Assembly: GCF_013003965.1 (NCBI RefSeq)
Contig: NZ_CP053069.1
Span: 1,581,419 to 1,645,418 of the forward strand
Length of the DNA stretch: 64,000 bases
Direction of reading: 5' to 3'
From: Usitatibacter rugosus
GTDB taxonomy: Bacteria > Pseudomonadota > Gammaproteobacteria > Burkholderiales > Usitatibacteraceae
Position 1 is the first letter of the stretch, and every line of letters begins with the position of its first letter. The translations under genes and the position numbers were made by a program. This document shows, piece by piece, positions 9,879 to 19,104 of the stretch. Under the pieces are notes generated by a model, which did no database searches, was not told the origin of the DNA, and was given only the letters and a program-made list of their open reading frames with translations.

Positions 9879-11130
9879 TCCGAAGCGGCGCCGCTTGTTG
9901 CAGGCGGGGTTGGCCGCGGCGCTCGCGCCGCTCGCCGGCTGCAAGGTTCCTTTCACGGCGGAGCAGGGTCTCTTCAACTCCTGTCTCCCTGCCAACCCGG
10001 CGCTCCTCGACGATCCGATCGTGAAGGCCGCGTGGGAGGGCGTCCGCACCGATCGCGTATGGGATAGCCACGCGCATCTCTTCGGCAACGGACGAACGAA
10101 GACGGGAATCTGGGTGAGCCCCGAGTTCGACGAGCCCAAGATGCCCGGTGCGCGGTTGCGACGCATGATGTTCGCGAACGGCGGCTGCGCGGGTACCGAC
10201 GAGGCGCGCATGGACCTCGTGATGATCGAGCGCCTGAAGAGCCTCATGGCGCAGATGCCGCCGGGCGTGAAGGTGATGCTGCTGGCGTTCGACTTCACGT
10301 ACGACGAGTCCGGCAAGCAGCGCCGCGACCTCACGACCTTCTCGATTTCCAACATCTATGCGGAGCGCGTGGCGAAGTCGGACCCGTCGCGCTTCGAATG
10401 GATCGCTTCCGTGCATCCCTATCGAGACGACGCAGCCGAAGCGCTGGCCCAGGCGAAGGCGAATGGAGCCCGCGCCGTGAAGTGGCTGCCGCCTTCCATG
10501 GGCATCGACCTCTCGCACGCGAAGACCCGGGCCTTCTACGACGAGCTCCGCAAGAACAGGATGCCGCTTCTCGTGCACCTCGGCGAAGAGCAGGCCGTGC
10601 CTGGCGCCGAGCGCCACGAATACGCGAACCCGCTGCACATCCGGCACGCCCTGGACCGTGGCGTCCGCGTGATTGCCGCGCATTGTGCATCCCTCGGCAC
10701 CAGCCCCGACCTCGACGTCGACCGGAATGCGCGCAAGGCGCCCGAGGTGACGAACTTCTCGCTCTTCCAGCGCCTGATGGCCGACAAGCGCTACGAGGGG
10801 TTCCTGTTCGGTGACATCTCCGCCGTGACGCAGGCCAATCGCGCCGACGTGCTGCCGACGATTCTCGCCACCCGGGAGTGGCACAGCCGCCTGCTGAACG
10901 GCACCGACTATCCGCTGCCGGGGATCATGCCGCTCTTCTCCGTGTCGGGCTTCGTGAAGGCGGGGCTGCTGGACGAATCGAAGGTGGCCACCATCCGGTC
11001 GCTGCGAGACGTGAATGCGCTCCTCTTCGACTTCGTGCTGAAGCGAAACCTCCGCTACGATGGCGCGGCATTCCCCGCAAGCGTCTTCGAGACGCGACCC
11101 TTCTTCGAGGCGGACCATGGCCGGGCATAG
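9865..11130 (+). CDS. Amidohydrolase-family metal-dependent hydrolase, exported
   Basis: 421 residues from GTG 9865, which overlaps the arsR stop by 14 bases. The N-terminus PKRRRLLQAGLAAALAPLAGC combines an arginine-rich Tat-like start, a hydrophobic stretch and a lipobox-like LAGC, so it is probably exported and perhaps lipid-anchored. The TIM-barrel metal site is suggested by DSHAHLFG near the start, VHLGEE, AAHCAS and a late NGTDYPLPG, in the order expected for the amidohydrolase superfamily. Substrate unknown. It lies between the regulator and the lipid-related MFS-acyltransferase gene, overlapping both, which suggests a shared function in envelope or xenobiotic turnover (inference). Confidence 0.78.
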   Translation: MNAPDPKRRRLLQAGLAAALAPLAGCKVPFTAEQGLFNSCLPANPALLDDPIVKAAWEGVRTDRVWDSHAHLFGNGRTKTGIWVSPEFDEPKMPGARLRRMMFANGGCAGTDEARMDLVMIERLKSLMAQMPPGVKVMLLAFDFTYDESGKQRRDLTTFSISNIYAERVAKSDPSRFEWIASVHPYRDDAAEALAQAKANGARAVKWLPPSMGIDLSHAKTRAFYDELRKNRMPLLVHLGEEQAVPGAERHEYANPLHIRHALDRGVRVIAAHCASLGTSPDLDVDRNARKAPEVTNFSLFQRLMADKRYEGFLFGDISAVTQANRADVLPTILATREWHSRLLNGTDYPLPGIMPLFSVSGFVKAGLLDESKVATIRSLRDVNALLFDFVLKRNLRYDGAAFPASVFETRPFFEADHGRA

Positions 11131-13036
11131 CCAGTTCCAGCTCCTGCGCGAGCGCCGCTTCGCGCCGCTCTTCTGGACGCAGTTCCTCGGCGCGGCGAAC
11201 GACAACCTGTTCAAGTTCGCCTTCACGCTGCTGGCCACGTACCACGCGGCGGAGTGGGGCGGCGTTGATCCGGGCACGGCGGGCTTCGTGATCGGCGCCA
11301 TCTTCATCGCGCCGTATCTCTTCTTCTCGGCCACGGCGGGCCAGCTCGCGGACCGTTACGAGCACGGGGCCCTCATCCGCTTCGTGAAGAACCTCGAGAT
11401 CGGGATCATGGTGGTCGCGGCCTACGGCTTCATGGGGCGGCATGCGATGGCGCTCTACGCGTGCGTCTTCCTGATGGGCCTGCACTCCACGCTCTTCGGT
11501 CCCGTGAAGTACGCGTACCTGCCGCAGCACCTGCTCGAGGAGGAGCTCACCGGCGGCAACGGCTTGGTCGAGATGGGCACCTTCGTGGCGATCCTGCTCG
11601 GGACGATCTCCGGCGGCGTGCTGCTCTCCACCGGCAGCGAGGGCGCGAAGTACGTGGCGTTCGGCTGCCTCGCGATCGCGGCGCTCGGCCGAGTCTCCGC
11701 GGGCTTCATCCCGATCTCGCCGGCGCCGGATCCGACCCTCAAGATCAACTGGAACCCGTTCACCGAGACGTGGGACAACCTGCGCGTGGCCGCCCGCCAC
11801 CGCACGGTCTTCCTGTCGCTGATGGGGATCTCGTGGCTGTGGTTCGTGGGGTCCATTTTCCTGACGTCGTTCACGCCGTTCTCGCGCACGGTGCTGGGCG
11901 GCGACGAGAACGTGGTGACCTTGCTGCTCGCCGTCTTCTCCGTGGGTATCGGTATCGGTTCGCTGCTGTGCGAGCGCCTGTCGGGCCACAAGGTGGAGAT
12001 CGGCCTCGTGCCGTTCGGATCGATCGGCATGACGGTGTTCGCGGTGGACCTGTGGCTCGCGTCGCGTGGCTATACCCCGGGCGCCTCGGCGACGGTGACG
12101 GTGGCAGTGGAGCGCGTGCCTATGGGTATTTACCTGTTCCTCGCGCAGCAGGGCTCGTGGCGGATCATGGTCGACCTGTTCCTGGTCGCGATGTTCAGCG
12201 GTTTCTATTCCGTGCCGCTGTACGCGCTGATCCAGAGCCATGCGGAGCCGTCGCACCGCGCGCGAATCATCGCGGCGAACAACATCCTCAATGCGCTCTT
12301 CATGATCGTGGCGTCGCTGATGGCCGGCGCGCTGCTCTCCAAGGGCCTCACGATCCCGCAGCTCTTCGGCGTGGTCGGCCTGATGAACGCGGCGGTGGCG
12401 GCGTACATCTACTTCCTGGTGCCGGAATTCCTGATGCGGTTCCTGTGCTGGATCCTCGTGCATACGGTCTACCGGTTGCGCACCACCGGTCTCGAGAACA
12501 TTCCGGCCAAGGGGCCGGCCGTGATCATCTGCAACCATGTGAGCTTCGTCGACCCGCTGGTGCTGATGGCGGCGAGCCCGCGGCCGATCACCTTCGTGAT
12601 GGACCACCGGATCTTCAAGACGCCGGTGCTCTCGTTCGTCTTCCGCACCAGCAAGGCGATTCCGATCGCGCCGGCCAAGGAGAACCAGGCGTTGCTGGAT
12701 GAGGCGTACGAGCGCATCGCCAAGGCGCTCGCCGAAGGTGAGCTGGTCGCCATCTTCCCCGAGGGGCGCATCACCGACACGGGCGATCTCTATCCCTTCC
12801 GCGGCGGGATCACGCGCATCCTCGAACGCTCGCGGGTGCCGGTGGTGCCGATGGCGCTGCAGGGCTTGTGGGGGAGCTTCTTCAGCCGCAAGGACGGTCC
12901 TGCCATGTCGAAGCCGCAGCGCGCGTGGCCGTTCAAGAAGATCGGGCTCGTCGTGGCGCCGATCATCCAGCCTGAGGCCGTGACGCCCGAGGGGCTGCAG
13001 GAGAAGGTGTTGGCCATGCGTGGCGATTGGCGCTGA
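11117..13036 (+). CDS. MFS transporter fused to a PlsC-type acyltransferase (lysophospholipid transporter/acyltransferase-like)
   Basis: 639 residues. The first about 425 residues are a major-facilitator transporter like LplT (FWTQFLGAANDNLFKFAF start); the rest is a 1-acylglycerol-phosphate acyltransferase domain with NHVSFVD (H474, D479) and FPEGRIT (E549). LplT and Aas in enteric bacteria flip and reacylate lysophospholipids on the inner membrane. This protein has transporter and acyltransferase in one chain; the acyl-ACP synthetase (AMP-binding) domain that some longer homologues carry at the C-terminus is absent, so acyl groups must come from acyl-ACP or acyl-CoA (inference). The start overlaps the hydrolase gene by 14 bases, indicating coupled translation. 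Confidence 0.88.
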   Translation: MAGHSQFQLLRERRFAPLFWTQFLGAANDNLFKFAFTLLATYHAAEWGGVDPGTAGFVIGAIFIAPYLFFSATAGQLADRYEHGALIRFVKNLEIGIMVVAAYGFMGRHAMALYACVFLMGLHSTLFGPVKYAYLPQHLLEEELTGGNGLVEMGTFVAILLGTISGGVLLSTGSEGAKYVAFGCLAIAALGRVSAGFIPISPAPDPTLKINWNPFTETWDNLRVAARHRTVFLSLMGISWLWFVGSIFLTSFTPFSRTVLGGDENVVTLLLAVFSVGIGIGSLLCERLSGHKVEIGLVPFGSIGMTVFAVDLWLASRGYTPGASATVTVAVERVPMGIYLFLAQQGSWRIMVDLFLVAMFSGFYSVPLYALIQSHAEPSHRARIIAANNILNALFMIVASLMAGALLSKGLTIPQLFGVVGLMNAAVAAYIYFLVPEFLMRFLCWILVHTVYRLRTTGLENIPAKGPAVIICNHVSFVDPLVLMAASPRPITFVMDHRIFKTPVLSFVFRTSKAIPIAPAKENQALLDEAYERIAKALAEGELVAIFPEGRITDTGDLYPFRGGITRILERSRVPVVPMALQGLWGSFFSRKDGPAMSKPQRAWPFKKIGLVVAPIIQPEAVTPEGLQEKVLAMRGDWR

Positions 13037-13067
13037 CGGAGCGCGCGCGTGGTACCTAAAACCTGCG

Positions 13068-13234
13068 AAGTGCATTCGACTGATCCCCTGGATCGACAAA
13101 GTGATCCAGTGGCGCAGCGGTGTGGTCCAGTGGCGCAGCGGTGTGGTCCATGGGGTCAGCTCCGCGCCTACCGGATCGGGATCCCTGATCCACGGGATCA
13201 CTTTATCGATCCAGTGGATCAATCGAGTGCACTT
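13068..13234. repeat. Family C palindromic element, copy 1
   Basis: An imperfect inverted repeat with arms of about 45 bases (AAGTGCATTCGACTGATCCC at 13068 and, inverted, AAGTGCACTCGATTGATCCA ending at 13234). The core holds a direct repeat of GGCGCAGCGGTGTGGTCCA (two copies near 13110-13150). It fills the space between the MFS-acyltransferase gene and the HTH gene and supplies the stop codon of the latter. The same arm sequence recurs at 42693-42773. It may also work as a terminator between convergent genes. Confidence 0.75.
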
Positions 13235-13596
13235 GGCCACTTTGGGGGCATGTGGGAGCGTTCCCGGCGATCGCGAATCGACTTGGCCGCAAGGCCGCGC
13301 TCACGACGTGCGCCGGTTCCAGGCGGCGCACGGTACGAACGCAGCGGCTCAATGGGTGGCAGGCAGCCCGGCCAGTTGAGACGAGCTTTCTTCACGGCTT
13401 TCATGACGGCGTGCGGATGCTCGCGGATCACGAACAGCAGGGCGAGCGCGGTCCCCGTGGGACGCCGGTTGCCCCGCTCCCAGTGCCGGAGCGTGGCCAC
13501 CGGGAAGCCGAAGTACGCGGCGAACTGGCGTTGCGTGAGATTGAGTTTCTGCCGGACCTCGAGGAGGTCCTGCCAATATGTGCGGACGTTGTTCAT
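13219..13596 (-). CDS. Small HTH (XRE-like) DNA-binding protein
   Basis: 125 residues from ATG 13596. Residues about 8-60 hold a helix-turn-helix of the type found in antitoxin-like regulators: RQKLNLTQRQFAAYFGFP, then VATLRHWERGNRRPTGTAL, followed by ALLFVIREHPHAVMKAVKKA. Such domains normally end near residue 75; the last 50 residues are low-complexity and Arg/Pro-rich, and the frame stops only inside the right arm of the palindromic element. The extra tail is therefore probably a read-through product of an element insertion or a decayed end. No toxin gene adjoins it. It is divergent from the DUF2339 gene with 56 bases between starts and may regulate it (inference). Confidence 0.7.
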   Translation of the reverse strand: MNNVRTYWQDLLEVRQKLNLTQRQFAAYFGFPVATLRHWERGNRRPTGTALALLFVIREHPHAVMKAVKKARLNWPGCLPPIEPLRSYRAPPGTGARRERGLAAKSIRDRRERSHMPPKWPSALD

Positions 13597-13652
13597 GCAA
13601 CGCACAACGCGGATCCACCGCGCCGGCTGACAACAAGAGGAGAACGGCGACC

Positions 13653-16568
13653 ATGTGGAAGGGACTGGCGATCGGCTTCGGCGTGGGCTTCGTGCTCGGA
13701 GCGCTGGGGGACGGCATCGCGATGGGGTTTGGCGTGGGCACCGTCTTCGGCTTCGTGGGCTGGCTCATCGGGCTGATCGTGACCGTGGCGAAAAGCGGAT
13801 CGAAGGCGGCTGACGCCAAACCGGTCGTGGGCGCTGGGTCGTCAGGCGGCGCGGCTGGTACGCCAGGTTCGCCACGCGTTTCGGACGCACGCATTGCAGC
13901 CTTGGAGAACCGCGTCGCCGTGCTCGAGGCACGCATCGCGAAGATGGCGGGCGAGACGGTGCCTTCGTTCACGCTGGACGATGTCCCGGTTGCTACGCCG
14001 GTCGGACAGCCGTTCGAGATGCCGCCACCCATTCCGGCTGTTGGTGTTCCGTCGCCGGTTTCCGTCGGAGAGCCCGTTGGGTCGGCCTCAGTCGAAGCCC
14101 CCGTTGTGTCCACCGCCGCCGCCGCCACCGCAGCACCGGCCTCCATCAAGCGTCCTCCGCCCCCGCCCCGCGAACCTCCGAAACCGAATCCCATCGTCGC
14201 GTGGTTCACGGGCGGCAATGCGATCGCGCGCGTGGGCATCGTGGTGCTGTTCATCGGCATCGCGTTCCTGCTGCGGTACGCGGTGGAAGCGGGCCTCGTG
14301 CCGCCCGAACTGCGGATCGCAGGCATCGGGCTCGTGGGCATCGTGCTGCTGGGCCTCGGCTGGCGATTGAAGGCGAAGAAGCCCGGCTACGCGCTGAGCC
14401 TGCAGGGCGCGGGCGTGGGCGTGCTGTACCTCACCGTGTTCGGGGCGCTGCGGCTCTATCACCTGATTCCGCCCGAGCTGGCGTTCCCGCTGCTGGTGGT
14501 GATCGCGGCGCTGGCGACGTGGCTCGCGGTGCGGCAGGACTCCGAGGTGCTCGCGGGCTTCGGGGCGGCGGGCGGCTTCATCGCGCCGGTGCTGGCGTCG
14601 ACGGGCAGCGGCAGCCACGTGGCGCTCTTCAGCTACTTCGCGGTGCTGAACGTGGCCATCCTGGCAACGGCGTGGTTCAAGAGCTGGCGGTCGCTGAACC
14701 TGCTGGGCTTCGCGTTCACGTTCGTGATCGGCCTGCTGTGGGGCGCTCGTGCGTACCGGCCCGAGCACTTCGCGACGGTCGAGCCGTTCCTGATCCTCTT
14801 CTGCCTGATGTACGTGGCGGTGGCGATCCTCTTCGCGCGGCGCGAGGCCACGCCCACAGGCCGCAGAGTCGACGGCAGCCTCGTCTTCGGCGTGCCACTC
14901 GTGGGCTTCGGCATGCAATCGGCGCTGGTGGCCGACACGCAGTACGGGCTCGCGATCTCCGCCGTGGTGCTGGCGGCGTTCTACCTCCTGCTCGCGACCG
15001 TGCTCAACAAGCGCGGCGGCGAACCGTACAAGCTGCTCGTGCGGGCGTTCCTGGCGCTGGGCGTGGTCTTCATCACCGTGGCGATTCCGCTCGCGCTCGA
15101 TCCGCGCTGGACGTCGGCCGCGTGGGCTGTCGAAGGTGCGGCGGTGCTGTGGATGGGTGCGCGGCAGGGGCGATGGGTACCGCAAGCGTTCGGGACCCTC
15201 GTGCAGCTCGCGGGGGGCGGCTCGTTCGCGCTCGCGATACTGGCGGGAACCATCCCGCAAGGCACGATCTTCGTGAACGGGGTATTCCTCGGGTTCGTGC
15301 TCATCGCGGGGGCGGGACTCTTCTCGCACTACGCGCTGCGCACGGCGGCCGAGACGCCGAAGGGGATGAGTTTGTTGCGGCCGACGTACCTCGTCTGGGC
15401 GTTGGCGTGGTGGACCGTGGGGCTCATCGACGACCTCTCGCACTTCCTGTCGGATGCGCAGGCAGAGAACGGCGTGCTCGCGATCCTCGCGGCTACTGCA
15501 CTGGCGTTCGCGTCGCGATATCGCCGCGGCACGTGGCGGGAGGCGGCGTGGCCCTCCAATGCATTCCTGGTCGTGATGGTGCTGGCGTTCGCTCTGGCCC
15601 TCTTCGACCGCAGCCACTTGTTCGCAGGGTGGGGATGGGCGGCGTGGCCGTTCGCGCTCGCGGCGCATCTCTGGGCGCGCCGTTTGGTCGAGACCGAAGC
15701 ACCGGCTCGCACGTACTACGAGCTCAACCACGCCGTGGTGCTCGTGCTGGCCGCTTTGATCGGCGCGATCGAGCTGCGCTACTTCACGCGTGTATCCGCG
15801 CTGTCGCACACTGCCTGGTCGGCGGCGGCGGTGATCGTAGTGCCTTCGGTGCTGGTGATGCTCGTGAGCTCCGCGGGCTTCGCTCGGCGCTGGCCTGGGG
15901 TTGATCACCTGCACGCCTATCGGCTCCAGGGAGGCCTGCCGATCCTCGCGGGCCTGCTGGCCTGGATCATCGCCGCGAACTTCACGCGCCCCGGGCCGAG
16001 CGATCCGCTGCCGTACCTGCCGCTGCTGAACGCCATCGACCTGGGGCACGGCCTCATCGCGATCGCCGTCGTCACGTGGTGGCGCGGTCTTGCTCGCGAA
16101 GGTCCGGAGCAACTCGAGTCGTTGCAGGGCACCGGCGGCAAGGTGCTGGTCGGCATCGCGGCATTCATCTGGGCCAACGGCGTGCTGCTTCGCTCGCTGC
16201 ACCACTGGGCGGACGTGCCGTACCAGCTCGATGCCTGGATGCGCTCGTTCGTGACGCAGGCGGCGTTCTCCATCTTCTGGTCGGTGCTGGCGCTCGGGCT
16301 CATGGTGTGGGCGACGCGCAAGGCCAAGCGCGAGGTGTGGATGATCGGCGCGGCGCTGATGGCCGTGGTGGTCGCGAAGCTCGCCCTCGTGGACTTCGCC
16401 GGCTTGGGTGGCCTCGCGCGGATCGTGTCGTTCATCGGCGTGGGGATCCTGATGCTCGTCGTGGGCTACTTCTCGCCGGTCCCGCCGAAGCACCTGGCAC
16501 CCACGGCTCCCGCGCCCGCACCTCGTCATCCCCGCGAAGGCGGGGATCCAGCCAAGGAATCCGCATGA
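13653..16568 (+). CDS. DUF2339 multi-pass membrane protein
   Basis: 971 residues from ATG 13653, which has a good GAGGAGA ribosome site 9 bases upstream; longer starts lack one. The N-terminus has a glycine-rich hydrophobic hairpin (MWKGLAIGFGVGFVLGALGD), then a short coiled segment (ALENRVAVLEARIAKM), a Pro-rich linker to about residue 185, and then more than 20 predicted membrane segments, as in the DUF2339 family. Function is unknown; it is an inner-membrane protein. The final residues RHPREGGDPAKESA are encoded by a family A palindrome, so the original C-terminus has been replaced or extended. The stop overlaps the next start as ATGA, and DUF2339 and DUF3999 genes are commonly paired, so the two products probably form one envelope complex. 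Confidence 0.85.
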   Translation: MWKGLAIGFGVGFVLGALGDGIAMGFGVGTVFGFVGWLIGLIVTVAKSGSKAADAKPVVGAGSSGGAAGTPGSPRVSDARIAALENRVAVLEARIAKMAGETVPSFTLDDVPVATPVGQPFEMPPPIPAVGVPSPVSVGEPVGSASVEAPVVSTAAAATAAPASIKRPPPPPREPPKPNPIVAWFTGGNAIARVGIVVLFIGIAFLLRYAVEAGLVPPELRIAGIGLVGIVLLGLGWRLKAKKPGYALSLQGAGVGVLYLTVFGALRLYHLIPPELAFPLLVVIAALATWLAVRQDSEVLAGFGAAGGFIAPVLASTGSGSHVALFSYFAVLNVAILATAWFKSWRSLNLLGFAFTFVIGLLWGARAYRPEHFATVEPFLILFCLMYVAVAILFARREATPTGRRVDGSLVFGVPLVGFGMQSALVADTQYGLAISAVVLAAFYLLLATVLNKRGGEPYKLLVRAFLALGVVFITVAIPLALDPRWTSAAWAVEGAAVLWMGARQGRWVPQAFGTLVQLAGGGSFALAILAGTIPQGTIFVNGVFLGFVLIAGAGLFSHYALRTAAETPKGMSLLRPTYLVWALAWWTVGLIDDLSHFLSDAQAENGVLAILAATALAFASRYRRGTWREAAWPSNAFLVVMVLAFALALFDRSHLFAGWGWAAWPFALAAHLWARRLVETEAPARTYYELNHAVVLVLAALIGAIELRYFTRVSALSHTAWSAAAVIVVPSVLVMLVSSAGFARRWPGVDHLHAYRLQGGLPILAGLLAWIIAANFTRPGPSDPLPYLPLLNAIDLGHGLIAIAVVTWWRGLAREGPEQLESLQGTGGKVLVGIAAFIWANGVLLRSLHHWADVPYQLDAWMRSFVTQAAFSIFWSVLALGLMVWATRKAKREVWMIGAALMAVVVAKLALVDFAGLGGLARIVSFIGVGILMLVVGYFSPVPPKHLAPTAPAPAPRHPREGGDPAKESA
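16525..16552. repeat. Family A palindrome inside the 3' end of the DUF2339 gene
   Basis: GTCATCCCCGCGAAGGCGGG followed by GATCCAGC. The centre CCCCGC-GAAG-GCGGGG is a perfect 6-bp stem with a GAAG loop. It lies in frame within the last codons and encodes RHPREGGDP. Confidence 0.85.
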
Positions 16569-17917
16569 AGGTTGTTGCTGCTGTTGTTCTCGTCGCCCTC
16601 GCCGGTTCTGCATTCGCCGAATCCCTCGCGGACTTCCCTGCGTCAGCCACCATCACCGTCACGAGTGGCGAAGGCCTGCACCGCGTGGAGGTCCCCTTCG
16701 AGGTGCATCGCGCTGCACGCCCCGATCTCGCCGACGTGCGAATGTTCAACGCCAAGGGCGAGGCACTGCCGTTCGCGTTCTCCGGGGCGCCGCCGGCGAC
16801 CCCGCCCGTGAAGGAGTCGGTCGCACTGCCACTTTTCCCCATCCGTGCCCCGACCAAGGCTACCGGCACGAACGACGTGAGCCTCGACGTGCGCGCCGAT
16901 TCCAGGGGAACGCTGATCTCGGTACGGAGCGCCTCGACGGCCAAGGGACCCGCACCGAAACTGGAGCGTCCCTCGGCTTGGGTTGCTGACGCGAGCGCCA
17001 CGACGGAGCCCGTGTCGGCCGCGATCATCGAGTGGACACCGGGACCCGGCACCGACCTGGCGAGCGTGACCATCGAAGTGAGCGAGGACCTCAAGACCTG
17101 GCAGTTCGCCGCGACGGGGTCGGTGCTGGCCCTCGAGCAGGACGGCCGCAAGCTCTTGCAGCCGCGCATCGAGCTGGCGGGACGAAAGGTGAAGTACCTG
17201 CGCGTGAGCTCTTCGACGTCGGGCTTCGTCCTGACGGGCCTGCGCGTGGAGCATGTGAAAGTCGTCCCGGGCCAGCAGCAACTCCTCTCGGTCGTGGTGG
17301 GCGGCCTGCGCGGCGACCTCCCCGGCGAATACACGTACGACCTGCAGGCGGCACTGCCCGTGACGCGCGTGAACGTGCTGCTGTCGGAGACCAACGCCGT
17401 CGCCCCGGTGGAGATCTCGGTGCGCGGCGAGGGCTCGAAGGACTGGCGCCCAGTTGTCGGCGCCACGTTCTATCGCCTTTCGAAGGGCGGGGCGGAGGTG
17501 CGCTCGCAGCCGGTGGCCATCGCGCCCGTGACCGGCCGCTACTGGCGCGTGCGGATCGATCCCAAGGCGGGTGCTCCGAAGGACGCGCCGCGCTTCGAGG
17601 CCGGCTACCAGGCGCGGGAGGTGGTGTTCGCCTCGCGCGGGGACGGGCCGTACCTGCTCGCGTTCGGCAACGACCTGGCGAAGCGGGCGGACCTGCCGCT
17701 CACGACGCTGATCCCGGGCTACGAGCGGGATGCGGAGTACAAGCTGCCCGCGGCGAAGGTGGGGGCCATCGGCATGCATGACATCCCCAAGGGCTTCTCC
17801 TTCTCGCGGCTGGTGACGGCCGATGGCGGGAAAAAGGTGTTGCTCTGGGCGGTGTTGATCGGCGCCGTCGTGCTGCTAGGCTTCATGGCTTGGAAGCTGA
17901 ACAAACAGGTGGGCTAG
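16565..17917 (+). CDS. DUF3999 envelope protein
   Basis: 450 residues from ATG 16565. It has a signal peptide (MKVVAAVVLVALAGSAFA), a long periplasmic part rich in beta strands (SLADFPASATITV... onward) and a C-terminal membrane segment (KVLLWAVLIGAVVLLGFMAW) with a short KLNKQVG tail, the layout of DUF3999 proteins. Function unknown. It is coupled by an ATGA overlap to the DUF2339 membrane protein and probably acts with it at the inner membrane facing the periplasm. Confidence 0.8.
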   Translation: MKVVAAVVLVALAGSAFAESLADFPASATITVTSGEGLHRVEVPFEVHRAARPDLADVRMFNAKGEALPFAFSGAPPATPPVKESVALPLFPIRAPTKATGTNDVSLDVRADSRGTLISVRSASTAKGPAPKLERPSAWVADASATTEPVSAAIIEWTPGPGTDLASVTIEVSEDLKTWQFAATGSVLALEQDGRKLLQPRIELAGRKVKYLRVSSSTSGFVLTGLRVEHVKVVPGQQQLLSVVVGGLRGDLPGEYTYDLQAALPVTRVNVLLSETNAVAPVEISVRGEGSKDWRPVVGATFYRLSKGGAEVRSQPVAIAPVTGRYWRVRIDPKAGAPKDAPRFEAGYQAREVVFASRGDGPYLLAFGNDLAKRADLPLTTLIPGYERDAEYKLPAAKVGAIGMHDIPKGFSFSRLVTADGGKKVLLWAVLIGAVVLLGFMAWKLNKQVG

Positions 17918-17919
17918 GC

Positions 17920-19086
17920 ATGGACCGCAAGACTCTCGGCACCCGGATGGACGCGGTGCAAACCCCGATCATCCCGACGATCGGCGCGATGGTGCGCGCA
18001 ACGCCCGGCTGCATCTCGCTGGGCCAGGGCGTGGTGCACTATCCGCCGCCTCGTGCCGCGCTCGAGGCCGCTGCGGCCGCGGTCACGGAGCCCACGACCA
18101 GCCAGTACCAGCCCGCGGCGGGGATCCCCAGGCTGCTGGAGCGCATCACCGCCAAGCTCGCCGCGGAGAACGGCATCCATGTTGGCCGGGACGTGCGGGT
18201 GATGGTCACGGCCGGCGGGAACATGGCGTTCTGCCACGCGCTGGACGCGATCACGCAGCCGGGCGACGAGATCATCGTCAACACGCCGTACTACTTCAAC
18301 CACGAGATGGCGATCCGCATCGCCGGCTGCGTGCCGGTGTGCGTGCCGACCGACGAGCGCTACCAGCCTCGTGTCGATGCGCTGCGCGCGGCGATCACGG
18401 ACAGGACTCGCGCCATCGTGACCGTGACGCCGAACAACCCGACGGGGGCGGTGTATCCGGAGGCGACGCTGCGGGCTATTAATGCCCTGTGCGGCGAGCG
18501 TGGCATTTACCACGTGTGCGACGAGCCCTACGAGTACTTCACCTACGGCGGCGCCCGGCACTTCTCGGGCGGGTCGATCGCGGGTGCGGAGAAGCACACC
18601 CTCTCGATCTTTTCCCTCTCGAAGGCGTTCGGATTCGCCGGGTGGAGGACGGGCTACATGGCCTACCCGGAGCATCTCGAGGGCGCGATGCTGAAGATCC
18701 AGGACACGATGCTGATATGTCCTCCTGTCGTCACGCAGATCGCTGCCGCTGCTTGTTTGGAGGCGGGGCGGGGGTATGCGGAGCCGTTTGTTAAGGACCT
18801 GGCGGAGGTACGCGAGCTGGTGCTGGAGAGGTTGGGACGGCTGGCGCCTAAGGTGAACGTGCCTCCGGCTGAAGGCGCGTTCTACTGCTTCGTGAAGATC
18901 GATTCAGGCAAGGACCCGATGGAGATCGCGGAGAGGTTGATCCGGGAGTTCAAGGTCGCCGTGCTGCCTGGTTCCACCTTTGGAGTGGAGGGGTGCTACC
19001 TCAGGATTGCGTATGGGGCGCTGAAGAAGGAGACGGTGGCGGAGGGGATGGGGAGGTTGGTGGAGGGGTTGGGGGTTTGCATCTAG
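17920..19086 (+). CDS. Pyridoxal-phosphate aminotransferase, class I/II
   Basis: 388 residues, starting two bases after the DUF3999 stop. Fold-type I features: SLGQGVVHYPPP near the start, TAGGNMAFCHALDAI for cofactor binding, TPNNPTGAVYPEATL, CDEPYEYF with the cofactor Asp and Tyr, and SIFSLSKAFGFAGWRTGYM with the Schiff-base lysine K235. The C-terminal AYGAL...E pattern is normal. The amino donor and acceptor cannot be deduced; it resembles aspartate/aromatic-type enzymes. The 3' third has unusual G-rich codons (GGGG runs) but the frame is intact. Confidence 0.88.
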   Translation: MDRKTLGTRMDAVQTPIIPTIGAMVRATPGCISLGQGVVHYPPPRAALEAAAAAVTEPTTSQYQPAAGIPRLLERITAKLAAENGIHVGRDVRVMVTAGGNMAFCHALDAITQPGDEIIVNTPYYFNHEMAIRIAGCVPVCVPTDERYQPRVDALRAAITDRTRAIVTVTPNNPTGAVYPEATLRAINALCGERGIYHVCDEPYEYFTYGGARHFSGGSIAGAEKHTLSIFSLSKAFGFAGWRTGYMAYPEHLEGAMLKIQDTMLICPPVVTQIAAAACLEAGRGYAEPFVKDLAEVRELVLERLGRLAPKVNVPPAEGAFYCFVKIDSGKDPMEIAERLIREFKVAVLPGSTFGVEGCYLRIAYGALKKETVAEGMGRLVEGLGVCI

Positions 19087-19104
19087 CGAGCTGGGGAGGC
19101 CGCG

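Noticed and set aside
13100-13160. Short direct repeats as a possible CRISPR array
   Set aside because: Only two adjacent copies without spacers; they are the core of a palindromic element.
10925-13240. 771-residue minus-strand open frame opposite the MFS-acyltransferase gene
   Set aside because: Antisense shadow, rich in His/Arg/Glu, no conserved motif.
14088-16613. 841-residue minus-strand open frame opposite the DUF2339 gene
   Set aside because: Antisense shadow; the plus strand has membrane-protein pattern and a good ribosome site.
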